Part shown: positions 45,497-54,474 of the stretch, in pieces
Layout of the letters: each line of letters opens with the position of its first letter
Numbering within the stretch: position 1 is the stretch's first letter
Source of the DNA: Paenibacillus sp. LHD-117
GTDB taxonomy: Bacteria > Bacillota > Bacilli > Paenibacillales > Paenibacillaceae
Assembly (NCBI RefSeq): GCF_030929555.1
Contig: NZ_JAVFVT010000024.1
Span: 1-64,000 of the forward strand
DNA length: 64,000 nt
Direction: 5' to 3'
The notes under the pieces: generated by a model
Database searches by the model: none
The model's input: the letters and a program-made list of their open reading frames with translations, nothing else
What the model was told of the DNA's origin: nothing
Translations under genes and position numbers: made by a program

Positions 45497-45839
45497 ACCT
45501 TATGATCGTTCTTAGACGGTGTTAGTAGAGCGACCTCCTGATGGGCTTTTTGAGGCAATGACCTCGTGCGTAACCCCATCTTACAGAGGCGCTCGTTTTT
45601 GTTCAAACGCCAAATTGTTCGTTTTACAGGAATTCTAATGGAATCGTGCAATTCAATTTACCGCCTTTTTATCGACGTGGTTATCTTTTAATCAAAAATC
45701 AACATTAGGATTTAACATAGCCAGAAAAAAAGCGCGCCGGGGCCTTGACTCAACACGTTTTTTCGACTTGCCCCTATTTTCGCGCGTGCCGGACACATCT
45801 CGCATCCCGTAAGCGATTTCGGCCGCTCGTACGGAAGAT

Positions 45840-45895
45840 CGTACCCCGCAAACCGTAAGTGTACCTTTACGAAAAGGGACGATCGCCGTTACGAT
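45840..45895 (+). promoter_or_regulatory. Activator-type promoter, copy 3 (GH95)
   Basis: CGTACC at 45840 and TGTACC at 45860 are 20 bp apart; TACGAT begins at 45890, 30 bp after the second half-site. Drives the intact GH95 gene. Confidence 0.65.
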
Positions 45896-45902
45896 CTATA
45901 GG

Positions 45903-45916
45903 AGTAAGCGCTAACA
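45903..45916 (+). promoter_or_regulatory. cre-like site after promoter copy 3
   Basis: AGTAAGCGCTAACA matches cre at 13 of 14, at the same offset from the -10 box as in copies 1 and 2. Confidence 0.6.
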
Positions 45917-45941
45917 TTGAAATTTGACGGGATGGTGCGAT

Positions 45942-48260
45942 ATGGGGAATATGAAGATGCATTATTCAAGCCCGGCCGCCGGATGGCAGCAGGGATTGCC
46001 GATAGGGAACGGAAGGCTCGGGGCGGTCGTTCAAGGGGGCATGGAGAGGGAAACCTGGAGCTTGACGGAGGTGACGTATTGGTCGGGCCATCCGGAGGAG
46101 CCGAACAGCCCGAATGGGGGAAAGGCCGCCCTGGAGGAGATGCGAAAGAAGTTTTTTGACGGGGATTACGAAGCAGGGGAACGGCTGGCGAGGGAGACGC
46201 TGGAGCCGCCGAAAGGCAATTTCGGGACGCATCTGACCTTGGCCGATCTGGATATCAAGTTTCTAGGCGGAGGGGGAGAAGGGTTCCGCCGGGAATTGGA
46301 CCTGGAGCAAGCGATCGTCTCTCACGCTTATCGCCGGAACGGATATGCCTATAAGCGGGAAGCTTTCGCCACGCACGCGGGTGACGTTCTCGTCTCCCGG
46401 ATGACCTCGGAAGAACCGGGCGGATTGTCATTCGAGCTCGCCTTGAACGGGCGAACGTCCTCCTTCTCGGCGGCCGCCGATGAAGCGGGCGTGATCGCCT
46501 TCGGCAGCCAGGCGACGGAGGACATCCACAGCGACGGCACCTGCGGCGTATTCGCCGGAGGCATCGTCCGCGTAGCCGCGATGGGAGGGACGATCACCGG
46601 AGCCGGGAACGGACTCCGCATCGACGGCGCGGATGAGGCCGTCATTTATATCGCCGTCTCGACCGATTACGGCAAGACAGGCAACGCTTGGGAGAACGAA
46701 AGCGCCGCAGCCGTCGAGCGAGCGGTGACCGAGGGTTACGACGCGCTGAGAGCCAAACATGTCGCGGATTACCGCGAACTGTTCGCCCGCGTTCGTCTGG
46801 ATCTCGGCGATAACGGACGTTCCACTTTGCCGACCGATGAGCGGCTTCGTCTGCTGCGAAGCGGAGAAGGAGACGATCCCGCGCTGTTTGCTTTGTTTTA
46901 CCAGTACGGGCGGTACTTGACGATCGCGGGATCGCGCGAGAACTCGCCGCTGCCGATGAATCTGCAGGGGATATGGAACGACGGCGAGGCGAACCGGATG
47001 GCTTGGAGCTGCGACTACCATCTCGACGTCAACACGGAGATGAACTACTATCCGACGGAAGCTGCCAATCTGGCGGAATGCCATGTGCCGCTCACCAAAT
47101 TCGTTGCGAAGCTGGCCGAGGCGGGTCGCTCCTCGGCGCGGGCGTTCTACGGCAGCGAGGGCTGGGTCGCCCACGTATTCACGAACGCCTGGGGTTTCTC
47201 TTCGCCGGGATGGGGGCTCAGCTGGGGCATGAACGTAACGGGCGGGTTGTGGATCGCGATGCAGCTCAAGGAGCACTATGAGTATGGCAGAGACCGGGCT
47301 TTTCTGGAGGAAACAGCTTATCCCGTGTTGAAGGAGGCGTCGTTGTTTTTCCTCGATTACATGGTTGTCCATCCCGAGCATGGCTGGCTCGTCACGGGCC
47401 CATCCAATTCGCCGGAGAACAGCTTCTACCCGAACGGCCGCAAGGACGGAGCGGATTATGCGCTATCCATGGGTCCGACGATGGACATGATGCTGGTACG
47501 CGAACTGTTTGTCTTCTGCGTAGAAGCGTCGAAGACGCTGGGCGCGGACGAGGAGCTGCGCGCAAGACTGGAGACGGCGCTAACGCAGCTGCCGCCTCTT
47601 AGGGTCGGCGCTAACGGCCAGTTGCAGGAGTGGCTGGAGGACTTCGGCGAAGCACAGCCGGACCATCGCCACTTGTCCCATCTATACGGACTGTACCCGG
47701 GCAACCAGATTACGCCGCAAGGGACGCCGGAGCTGAGCGAAGCGGCACGGACGACGCTTGGGCGCCGGATGGGGCGCGAGGGGCTCGAGGACGTCGAATT
47801 CACGCTCGCGCAGTTCGCTGCAAGTTTCGCACGGCTTGGAGATGGAGCGAATGCGCATAAGCAGTTGACCTACTTGATCGGACAGCTTTGCTTCGATAAT
47901 CTGTTTACTTATTCGAAGCCGGGAATCGCGGGCGCGGAGACGAATATTTTCGTAGCGGACGGCAATTTCGGCGGAACGTCGGCAATCGGAGAGATGCTGC
48001 TCCAAAGCCATGCCGATGCGATCGAGCTGTTGCCCGCGCTGCCAGAGAACTGGAGCAGCGGCACGGCGGAAGGTCTGCGCGCTAGAAGGAACGCGATCGT
48101 AGACATTCGCTGGTCGGAAGGACGGCTCACCGAAGCGTTGATCAGACCGCGCGAGAGCGGCAAGCTCGTCGTCCGCCTGGGCGGATTGACGGCGGCGCTC
48201 GACGCCGAAGCCGGGCGCGCGTACAAGCTCGACGGGGAGCTTCGCGCGACGGTGCTGTAG
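45942..48260 (+). CDS. GH95 glycosidase (alpha-L-fucosidase/alpha-galactosidase family)
   Basis: A 772-residue enzyme without signal peptide. Layout follows GH95: N-terminal beta domain (SPAAGWQQGLPIGNGRLGAV to about 260), (alpha/alpha)6 barrel and C-terminal beta domain. Key segments: MNLQGIWND, the catalytic-base region HLDVNTEMNYYPTEAANL (Asn364, Asn368), GPSNSPENSFY with the likely acid Glu, LSHLYGLYPGNQITP, VADGNFGGTSAIGEMLLQSH and LLPALPENW. GH95 includes alpha-1,2-L-fucosidases and alpha-L-galactosidases; which applies is not clear. ATG 45942 is a guess: a TTG six codons earlier and an ATG three codons later are also in frame and no site is strong. Confidence 0.85.
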   Translation: MGNMKMHYSSPAAGWQQGLPIGNGRLGAVVQGGMERETWSLTEVTYWSGHPEEPNSPNGGKAALEEMRKKFFDGDYEAGERLARETLEPPKGNFGTHLTLADLDIKFLGGGGEGFRRELDLEQAIVSHAYRRNGYAYKREAFATHAGDVLVSRMTSEEPGGLSFELALNGRTSSFSAAADEAGVIAFGSQATEDIHSDGTCGVFAGGIVRVAAMGGTITGAGNGLRIDGADEAVIYIAVSTDYGKTGNAWENESAAAVERAVTEGYDALRAKHVADYRELFARVRLDLGDNGRSTLPTDERLRLLRSGEGDDPALFALFYQYGRYLTIAGSRENSPLPMNLQGIWNDGEANRMAWSCDYHLDVNTEMNYYPTEAANLAECHVPLTKFVAKLAEAGRSSARAFYGSEGWVAHVFTNAWGFSSPGWGLSWGMNVTGGLWIAMQLKEHYEYGRDRAFLEETAYPVLKEASLFFLDYMVVHPEHGWLVTGPSNSPENSFYPNGRKDGADYALSMGPTMDMMLVRELFVFCVEASKTLGADEELRARLETALTQLPPLRVGANGQLQEWLEDFGEAQPDHRHLSHLYGLYPGNQITPQGTPELSEAARTTLGRRMGREGLEDVEFTLAQFAASFARLGDGANAHKQLTYLIGQLCFDNLFTYSKPGIAGAETNIFVADGNFGGTSAIGEMLLQSHADAIELLPALPENWSSGTAEGLRARRNAIVDIRWSEGRLTEALIRPRESGKLVVRLGGLTAALDAEAGRAYKLDGELRATVL

Positions 48261-48272
48261 CGCTTGCAGGGA

Positions 48273-48305
48273 AAAAGCAACTGTTGCCGACAGTTGCTTT
48301 TCTTT
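48273..48305 (+). terminator. Terminator of GH95
   Basis: AAAAGCAACTGT and ACAGTTGCTTTT form a perfect 12-bp stem with loop TGCCG, followed by CTTTTG. Confidence 0.85.
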
Positions 48306-48354
48306 TGCCCGCAGTCTCTCGATGAGAGATAATAGAAAGGAGAGGGCCGGGGAC

Positions 48355-48393
48355 TTGCGAGAAATCCGTCAATCGGTTATGATAGCGCTCTCA
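48355..48393 (+). promoter_or_regulatory. SigA-type promoter with overlapping cre-like site
   Basis: TTGCGA and TATGAT with a 17-base spacer; TGATAGCGCTCTCA (48380-48393, 12 of 14 to cre) overlaps the -10 box and start point. It precedes the membrane AraC regulator and lacks the paired GTAC half-sites. Confidence 0.6.
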
Positions 48394-48425
48394 AAGAAGA
48401 AGGGTTATTGTGAGGGGGAGTCGTC

Positions 48426-50735
48426 TTGCCAAGGTATTCCAGGGTGTTCAGGAGATTCCTTGTTTCGTATCTTATCATCCTGATCATTCCCAGCATCGCG
48501 GGGTACATGTCGTACCAGACCGCTATTAACGTAACGGAATCCGTCTCGATCGAGAACGGCGTGACGCAGCTTCAGAAGAGCAAGGAATTGCTGGAACGGC
48601 GCATGGCCGAGGTGGAAGGATTCACGAGGCAGCTGGCCATTAACCAGGATCTCAGCATTCTCATGAACGAGAATAGCTCAGGCGACCAATCGAATGTGTA
48701 CGGCATTTGGAAAATGATGAAGGATGTCCTGACGTTCGGACAGACCAATGACTTTTTGAAAAACTTTTTCGTATACTTGAGCAATTATGACGTCGTGCTG
48801 ACGCCGGGTTCGGCTTACTTCCGCCCGGAGCATTATTACGAAAGCTACCATTATCTCGACATGCCGCTGGACGAGTGGAAGAGCAGCGTTCTGGAGCGAA
48901 CTCACCGCAGCGAGATTATGGCGCTTAGACCCTACATGGACAACAAGACGGAAACGTCGGTCGTCACATATATGCAGTCGCTCCCTCTCGATAGCTTCAA
49001 TGGCTCTTCGCCCGCCGTCGCCGTCGTGATGATCGACCAGAAAATGATCACCGATCCGCTCTCCGGTCTGACGGATCGTTACGGGGGCTGGATCCACATC
49101 GCCGATGCGGAAGGCCATACGGTCGGACTGCGCGGAGCGGAGGAGAGTCAGGTCGCGTCGCTGGCGACGGGCAAAAATTTCGATGAAGAGAAGCTGAGCC
49201 AATTTTACGAGGATGACCTGGTCATTACGATCAAGTCGGATACGACGGGCTGGGTATACCGAGCGGGCATTCCGAGGGAAGCGCTTATGGAAAGCGCCAA
49301 CCAGATCAAATTCATCACGTGGATCGTGACCGGCATCGCCTTGTTTGTCGGCCTCATCGTAGGACTGCTCCTCTCGTACCGGAACAGCGCGCCTATCATT
49401 CGCATGCTTGGCGTCATGAAGGAGCAATTCGGCCCAGGGCAGGACGATCCCGCCCTCCGCAACGAATTCGACTTCCTTCACGGCAATATCGCGCAAATGC
49501 TGACACAGCACAAGCGGCTGGAATCGGAGCTTCACCGCCAGGCGCCGCTCGTCCGCGACGCGTTCTTCAAGCGGCTGCTCGCGGGCGAATTCCAGACCCG
49601 GGACGAAATTATCGCCGCGGCCGTCCAGTCGAACGCGGGTTTGACGGGCGACGTGGGGTACGTTGGCATTCTGCAAGTAAACGGTTATCCGCTTCTTGAC
49701 AATGTAGAGGTGCTGAACGAGCTGAACGCGGCAAGGCTGATCTTGAAGCAAGCGCTAATCGACTCCGGCAGCTCCGTCCGCATGACGGATACCAGCTCGG
49801 ACAAAATCGTGTTCCTGTTCGCCTTTCATGATTTGGAAGTGGCGACCGACATCGGCAAGGAAGAGGTGACGAAGACGCTGGAGCGGGTGTCGCGTCTCGC
49901 GTTCGAAGAATTCCGCATTTCCGTGACGGTGGTGCTCGGCGGACTGTTCCAGACGATCACGGAGGTCAGCCAGTCCTACGAGCAAGCGAAGGGCACGCTG
50001 GACGTGGCCGTGCACCACAATCGCAAGGAGATGACCTGGTTCGAGGATATCCGGCAAGAGAGCGCGACCTATCATTATCCGCTGGAGCTGGAGCTTCGGC
50101 TGATCGGCACGGTGCGCGCCGGGGAGTTCGAGGAGGCGAGGCGGATTCTGCAATCGATCGTATCCCAGAATACGGAGACGAGAGAGCTATCCTATGAGAT
50201 GAAGCAGCAGCTTGCGGTGGAGATGAAAGGTACGTTCCTGAAGCTGCTTGACCAGAAGGTGTTCATGGAAGCCGAATGCTTCGAGGAGTTAAAAAACAGG
50301 ATCATCGGCATTCAGGCAACGGATCCGCTGGAGACGATTCAAGAGGAACTGGCCGGCGTCATGGAAGCATTGTGCGAAGTCGTGCGGAGCCGGAAGAATG
50401 ACGGCCATTTGCGCACGATCGAACAAATCAAGACGTATGTCCATTCGTCCTATGCCGATTCAGCGCTGACGTTATACCGGGTCGCCGAGCAAGTGGAGCG
50501 GCCGGAAAAATATATTTCCCAGCTGTTCAAGGAAGTGACGGGCGAGAACCTGTCGGATTATTTGGAGAATGTCAGAATGGAACAAGCGTCTATTCTGCTG
50601 AAGCAGGATGCCCTGACGGTGGACGAGATTGCCGCACGGGTAGGGTATAACAGTTCGCATTCCTTCCGAAGGGCGTTCAAACGGGTGACGGGCGTCTCTC
50701 CTAGCGTGTTCAGGCAATCGGCTTTGGATGGTTAA
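48426..50735 (+). CDS. Membrane-anchored AraC-family regulator with extracellular sensor
   Basis: A 769-residue one-component regulator. First membrane segment about 12-31 (LVSYLIILIIPSIAGYMSYQ), extracellular sensor domain to about 294, second segment about 295-318 (WIVTGIALFVGLIVGLLLSY), a cytoplasmic linker, and an AraC double helix-turn-helix in the last 100 residues (LTLYRVAEQVERPEKYISQL, VDEIAARVGYNSSHSFRRAF, GVSPSVFRQ). It joins a kinase-like sensor directly to DNA binding, with no phosphorelay domains. TTG start behind GGGGAG. It overlaps the ribosome binding region of the following lipoprotein gene, so the two are probably one functional unit. A candidate for the regulator of the GTAC-type promoters. 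Confidence 0.9.
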   Translation: MPRYSRVFRRFLVSYLIILIIPSIAGYMSYQTAINVTESVSIENGVTQLQKSKELLERRMAEVEGFTRQLAINQDLSILMNENSSGDQSNVYGIWKMMKDVLTFGQTNDFLKNFFVYLSNYDVVLTPGSAYFRPEHYYESYHYLDMPLDEWKSSVLERTHRSEIMALRPYMDNKTETSVVTYMQSLPLDSFNGSSPAVAVVMIDQKMITDPLSGLTDRYGGWIHIADAEGHTVGLRGAEESQVASLATGKNFDEEKLSQFYEDDLVITIKSDTTGWVYRAGIPREALMESANQIKFITWIVTGIALFVGLIVGLLLSYRNSAPIIRMLGVMKEQFGPGQDDPALRNEFDFLHGNIAQMLTQHKRLESELHRQAPLVRDAFFKRLLAGEFQTRDEIIAAAVQSNAGLTGDVGYVGILQVNGYPLLDNVEVLNELNAARLILKQALIDSGSSVRMTDTSSDKIVFLFAFHDLEVATDIGKEEVTKTLERVSRLAFEEFRISVTVVLGGLFQTITEVSQSYEQAKGTLDVAVHHNRKEMTWFEDIRQESATYHYPLELELRLIGTVRAGEFEEARRILQSIVSQNTETRELSYEMKQQLAVEMKGTFLKLLDQKVFMEAECFEELKNRIIGIQATDPLETIQEELAGVMEALCEVVRSRKNDGHLRTIEQIKTYVHSSYADSALTLYRVAEQVERPEKYISQLFKEVTGENLSDYLENVRMEQASILLKQDALTVDEIAARVGYNSSHSFRRAFKRVTGVSPSVFRQSALDG

Positions 50736-50748
50736 GGAGGGAAGACAC

Positions 50749-52386
50749 ATGAGAAAATCAACCTATAGGGCTGCCGCGATCCTCTTGCTTTCGCTTGTTC
50801 TCGGAGCGTGCAGCTCCTCCGCGCCGGATACCGACGTCGACAGTGCGGACGCCGCCGACCCCGTCGTCATACGCGTCTTCGCCCAGCAGGAGCCGTCTAG
50901 CGATCTTGCGACCAACGATTTCACGAAGGAGCTGGAAGGGCGGTTTAACGTCAAATTCGCTTGGGAGGCTGTCGCGTCGGCCGGCGCCAAGGAGAAACGT
51001 CAGATATCGTTCGCAAGCGGCGATTATCCCGACGCGTACATTCTGACGACTTACGTCGACCAATTCTCCCAGGCGGACGTGCTTCGTTACGGCCAGCAAA
51101 GCGTGTTCCTTCCCTTAAACGATTTGATCGACGAATATGCCCCCCACATCAAGGCGGCGATGAAAGAGAACGCCACATTGCGGGCGTTCAATACGGCCCC
51201 GGACGGGAATATCTATGGCCTCGTGGGGTATAGCGAGTGTTACCACTGCTCGTATCCGAACAAGATGTGGATCAACACGGCCTGGCTGGAGAAGCTGAAT
51301 TTGGATATGCCCGAGACGACGGAGCAATTCAAGGAGGTGCTGCGGGCGTTCAAGACGCTCGATCCGAACGGGAACGGCGCGGCGGACGAAATCCCGCTCA
51401 GCGGCTCTATCGAAGACTTTGGGGTACGCCTCATTCCGTACCTGATGAACGGGTTCATCTACGACGATGACCGGACCTATCTCGAGCTGAAGGACGGCAA
51501 GGTGAGGATGGCGGCCGATCAGCCGGAGTGGCGGGAGGGCCTTGCCTATATCAAGTCGCTGTACGACGAAGGACTCATCGATCCCGGCGCGTTCACGCAG
51601 AACGCCGTCGCTTTCAAACAAATCGGAGAAAACGCAGGCGAGCAAATTCTCGGGGCAGGGGCGGCGATGCACCCGGATATTTTCGTCAATACGGGCCTTG
51701 GCAACACGCGGGGGAACGACTACAATCCGCTGCCTCCGCTCCGGGGACCGTACGCTTCCTACGCCACGAACATGCACATCGGCGTTACTCCCGGAGCCAA
51801 GTTTGTCATTACGAACAAAGCCAGCAAGGAAGCGCAGATCGCGCTCATACGCATGGTCGATTACATGTACACGCCTGAAGGGCAAGCCTTCGCCGAAACG
51901 GGCAAGGAAGGCGTCGACTGGAGGAAGCCGTTGCCGGGCGAGCAGGCGCTGAACCCGGAGCTTGAGCCGCGATTCGCGCGAATTCCGGTCGAGAGCGGGA
52001 AGAAGTCCAATAACTCCGGATGGAGCGGCATGGGCCACTTCTATATGCCTAGGGACTATCGGGACAGTTGGGTGCAGGGCGCGGACATCTACGCGCCGGA
52101 TGGCTACGAACGCAGGCTAATGGAGGCGACGAAGCTGTACGACGGACACGAGCCGGAGCAAGCGCTGGCGGTGGAGTCGCTGTGGATTCAACCCGAGGCC
52201 GCGGACGAAATCAACTTCCTGCAGCTCCATATTCGCAATTACATCGAAGAAAGCGCACTGCAGTTCATCACGGGCAACAAACAGTTGGACAAGGACTGGG
52301 AGGCTTACGTGAACGGGCTGCGGAAGCTGAACGCGGATCGGTATGTCCAGATTATGCAGAAGGCGTACGAAGATTCGACGCGGTAG
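50749..52386 (+). CDS. LplA-type binding lipoprotein without its own permeases
   Basis: A 545-residue lipoprotein, ATG at 50749 behind AAGGAGGG; signal ends in lipobox LGAC. It is a close paralogue of the protein at 10277: GAKEKRQIS, ASGDYPDAY, NTAPDGNIYGLV, HCSYPNKMWINT and EGLAY-KSLYDEGLID are shared in order over the full length. Unlike that one, no permease genes are adjacent. It may share the permeases at 8280-10144, or act as ligand partner of the membrane AraC regulator encoded just upstream. Confidence 0.92.
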   Translation: MRKSTYRAAAILLLSLVLGACSSSAPDTDVDSADAADPVVIRVFAQQEPSSDLATNDFTKELEGRFNVKFAWEAVASAGAKEKRQISFASGDYPDAYILTTYVDQFSQADVLRYGQQSVFLPLNDLIDEYAPHIKAAMKENATLRAFNTAPDGNIYGLVGYSECYHCSYPNKMWINTAWLEKLNLDMPETTEQFKEVLRAFKTLDPNGNGAADEIPLSGSIEDFGVRLIPYLMNGFIYDDDRTYLELKDGKVRMAADQPEWREGLAYIKSLYDEGLIDPGAFTQNAVAFKQIGENAGEQILGAGAAMHPDIFVNTGLGNTRGNDYNPLPPLRGPYASYATNMHIGVTPGAKFVITNKASKEAQIALIRMVDYMYTPEGQAFAETGKEGVDWRKPLPGEQALNPELEPRFARIPVESGKKSNNSGWSGMGHFYMPRDYRDSWVQGADIYAPDGYERRLMEATKLYDGHEPEQALAVESLWIQPEAADEINFLQLHIRNYIEESALQFITGNKQLDKDWEAYVNGLRKLNADRYVQIMQKAYEDSTR

Positions 52387-52406
52387 AAGGATCAAACGAT
52401 TTTTAC

Positions 52407-52438
52407 GCTCCTGGCCTTAGTGGTACGGGAGCTTTTTT
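52407..52438 (+). terminator. Terminator after the lipoprotein gene
   Basis: GCTCC and GGAGC enclose a 16-base loop with an internal GGCC/GG pairing, followed by TTTTTTG. Confidence 0.7.
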
Positions 52439-52468
52439 GTATGCGTTTCTTGAAAGAACGGACAAGTA

Positions 52469-52496
52469 TTGACATGCGGAGAAGGTAAGTTATACT
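52469..52496 (+). promoter_or_regulatory. SigA-type promoter of the ROK operon
   Basis: TTGACA and TATACT with a 16-base spacer, close to consensus. Confidence 0.75.
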
Positions 52497-52507
52497 GAGA
52501 TCAGTAA

Positions 52508-52532
52508 TTATTTAATTTTATTAATTAAATAA
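52508..52532 (+). promoter_or_regulatory. Palindromic operator of the ROK repressor
   Basis: TTATTTAATT and AATTAAATAA are perfect arms around TTATT, 12 bases after the -10 box. It resembles NagC/XylR-type operators (TTATTT-N-AAATAA), so autorepression by the first gene is likely. Confidence 0.65.
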
Positions 52533-52575
52533 GTTTCATAATTAGATAACTAAACTAAACAAAGGGGGTGAGCGC

Positions 52576-53706
52576 ATGAAATCGTTTCTGCCGAACGACA
52601 TCAAGGATGAGAACCGGAAAATCATCTTCGATATTTTGTTGCAGCATCCCGAGCTGGCCAAGGTCGAGCTTGCGGAGAAAACCGCCATGAGTTTCGTGAC
52701 GGTGAGCAAGATCGTGGGCTTCTTCGAACAGATCGGGCTACTCGCCGCGACTGGCGAAAGCCGCGACGGCTCCAGCGGACTGGGCAGGAAGAGGACCCTC
52801 TACCGGTTCGACGAAAACAGCTACACCACCATTGGCATTCAATCCATCGGGGAGAGCGTCACGGCATTGCTCGTCAATCTGAAGGGCCGCGTCCTGGAAG
52901 TCTATACGATCGATCGTCCGGTACCCTTCTATAGCGAGGCGTTCACGTCTGTCGTCGAAGAGATCGTGTCGTATATGAAGGAGAAGGCAAAGGCAGCCGG
53001 GAGTCGAATCATCGGCATTGGAATCGGCGTGGATGGCGCCATTAATACGCGCAATCAAACGATACGGATCCGAACGGAGGGAGAGAGGGAAGAAGACTTT
53101 CACTACGAAGCGTTAATCGGCGTCCTGGGGAGCGCGGCAGGGTTGCCGGTTCTTATCGAGAACGACGTGAACGCCTCCATCCTGGCGGAGTTCCGCAAGC
53201 TCGAGCTTGAAGACGAGGCATCTGCCGATCTGATTCATATTTCGGCCGGTGAAGGGATAGGCGCGGGCATCATCATCAATAAGGAGCTTCATCGAGGAGG
53301 AAGCGCCAGAGCCGGTGAACTGGAATATATGTGCTTCGACCCTGAATTCAGGAAGTCGCCCTCTTCGGTCGGCTGGCTGGAGAGCAAGCTGGGATTGAAG
53401 CGCTTGCTGGCTCTGTACGATCTGAGTAACGCGGATAGCACGGAGGCTTGCGTCGATTATGTCGCCAAACATCTGGCACTGGTGGTTACGAATATGGTAA
53501 GCCTGCTCGACATCAACCGGGTTGTCATGAGCGGGGCGACCATCGATCTGTTTCCGGAACGCATGCTGGACCGCATCGCGCATTATGTGGAGCAGTATAT
53601 CGAATGGAGCCCGACGATCACCGTCAGCCAAGCGCAGCACACAGCGGCGATGGGTGCCGCAATTTTGATTTTGCAGCAAGAAATGATGCGCGTGCTCTCT
53701 GCATAA
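52576..53706 (+). CDS. ROK-family transcriptional repressor
   Basis: A 376-residue repressor of the NagC/XylR type. A winged helix-turn-helix fills about 1-75 (VELAEKTAMSFVTVSKIVGF), followed by a sugar-kinase-like domain: IGIGIGVDGAINTR, LIENDVNASILAEFRKLEL, AGEGIGAGIIINKELHRGGS and AGELEYM. The usual CxCGxxGC zinc cluster after the GE-G motif is missing. ATG behind AAAGGGGGTGAG. As first gene of an operon with a NagB-type deaminase, a ROK kinase and a GH4 enzyme, it probably responds to a sugar or sugar phosphate made in this pathway. Confidence 0.9.
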   Translation: MKSFLPNDIKDENRKIIFDILLQHPELAKVELAEKTAMSFVTVSKIVGFFEQIGLLAATGESRDGSSGLGRKRTLYRFDENSYTTIGIQSIGESVTALLVNLKGRVLEVYTIDRPVPFYSEAFTSVVEEIVSYMKEKAKAAGSRIIGIGIGVDGAINTRNQTIRIRTEGEREEDFHYEALIGVLGSAAGLPVLIENDVNASILAEFRKLELEDEASADLIHISAGEGIGAGIIINKELHRGGSARAGELEYMCFDPEFRKSPSSVGWLESKLGLKRLLALYDLSNADSTEACVDYVAKHLALVVTNMVSLLDINRVVMSGATIDLFPERMLDRIAHYVEQYIEWSPTITVSQAQHTAAMGAAILILQQEMMRVLSA

Positions 53707-53729
53707 CGCGCGAGGAGGTCAAGTACTCG

Positions 53730-54458
53730 ATGATTCGAATATTCGAAAGCGGCGACGAATTGTCGGCCGCCATTGCGGACGAAATGCTCCTGCATCTTCG
53801 GAAGGATCCCCGGCCGGTGTTCTGCCTGGCTTCCGGAAGTACGCCGCAAGCAAGCTACGCTAAGTTCGCAGCCCTGGCCAAGGAGGAACCGCGGCTGAGC
53901 CAATTGCGTATCGTCAGCCTAGACGAGTGGGTCGGCATCGAAAGAACCAGCGAAGGCAGCTGTTACGGCATGCTGGATGCCGATCTGTTCTCCCGGCTGC
54001 CGATCGATCCGGGGGCGATTGCTTTCTTCGATGGGACGAGCGCCGACTTGCAGCGGGAATGCGAGCGGATCGACAGCTGCATCGCGCACGGTCCCATCAC
54101 GTTCAGCCTGATGGGAATCGGCATGAACGGGCATATCGGATTGAATGAGCCGGGACTTCCCGTGCTGGACAGGAGCAGCGTGGTAAGGCTGTCTTCAACG
54201 ACCAGGGAGGTGGCACAAAAGTACTTCGACCACCCGACCGAGCTCGACTTTGGGATTACGCTGGGATTGGGCCAGATCGCCGCAAGCAAGCGGGTTGTCG
54301 TGGCGGCTGTCGGCAGAAAGAAAGCGAGTATCGTCAGGACGATTCTGACGCGCCCGGAAGCGGATCTCCCGGCACAGAAGCTCCTGGGGCACAGTCATAT
54401 CGATTTTTATCTGGATGCGGAGGCAGCATCCGAGCTGGAAGCGAACGTCACGGAATAA
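53730..54458 (+). CDS. NagB-type glucosamine/galactosamine-6-phosphate deaminase
   Basis: A 242-residue isomerase/deaminase of the NagB/6-phosphogluconolactonase fold. The true start is ATG 53730 behind GAGGAGG; the open frame extends upstream into the repressor gene. Motifs: FCLASGSTPQASY (phosphate loop), VSLDEWVGI with Asp65 (enolisation base) and GIGMNGHIGLNEPG with the ring-opening His. In E. coli NagB the residue just before GHI is Asp141; here it is Asn, as I recall for galactosamine-type (AgaI) members. Whether the substrate is GlcN-6-P or GalN-6-P cannot be settled from sequence; galactosidase-rich surroundings favour the latter. Confidence 0.8.
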   Translation: MIRIFESGDELSAAIADEMLLHLRKDPRPVFCLASGSTPQASYAKFAALAKEEPRLSQLRIVSLDEWVGIERTSEGSCYGMLDADLFSRLPIDPGAIAFFDGTSADLQRECERIDSCIAHGPITFSLMGIGMNGHIGLNEPGLPVLDRSSVVRLSSTTREVAQKYFDHPTELDFGITLGLGQIAASKRVVVAAVGRKKASIVRTILTRPEADLPAQKLLGHSHIDFYLDAEAASELEANVTE

Positions 54459-54474
54459 GGGAGTGCCAGTTGGA

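Larger units (their letters stand above)
45764..46118 (+). repeat. 355-bp duplicated segment, right copy
   Basis: Gap-free match to 33258-33612. The left border lies inside what is a terminator hairpin in the other copy; only its right arm (CGACTTGCCCC) is present here. Confidence 0.85.

Noticed and set aside
53448-53729. Longer NagB-type protein beginning inside the ROK repressor gene
   Set aside because: The extra residues are an out-of-frame shadow of the repressor; ATG 53730 begins the conserved domain.
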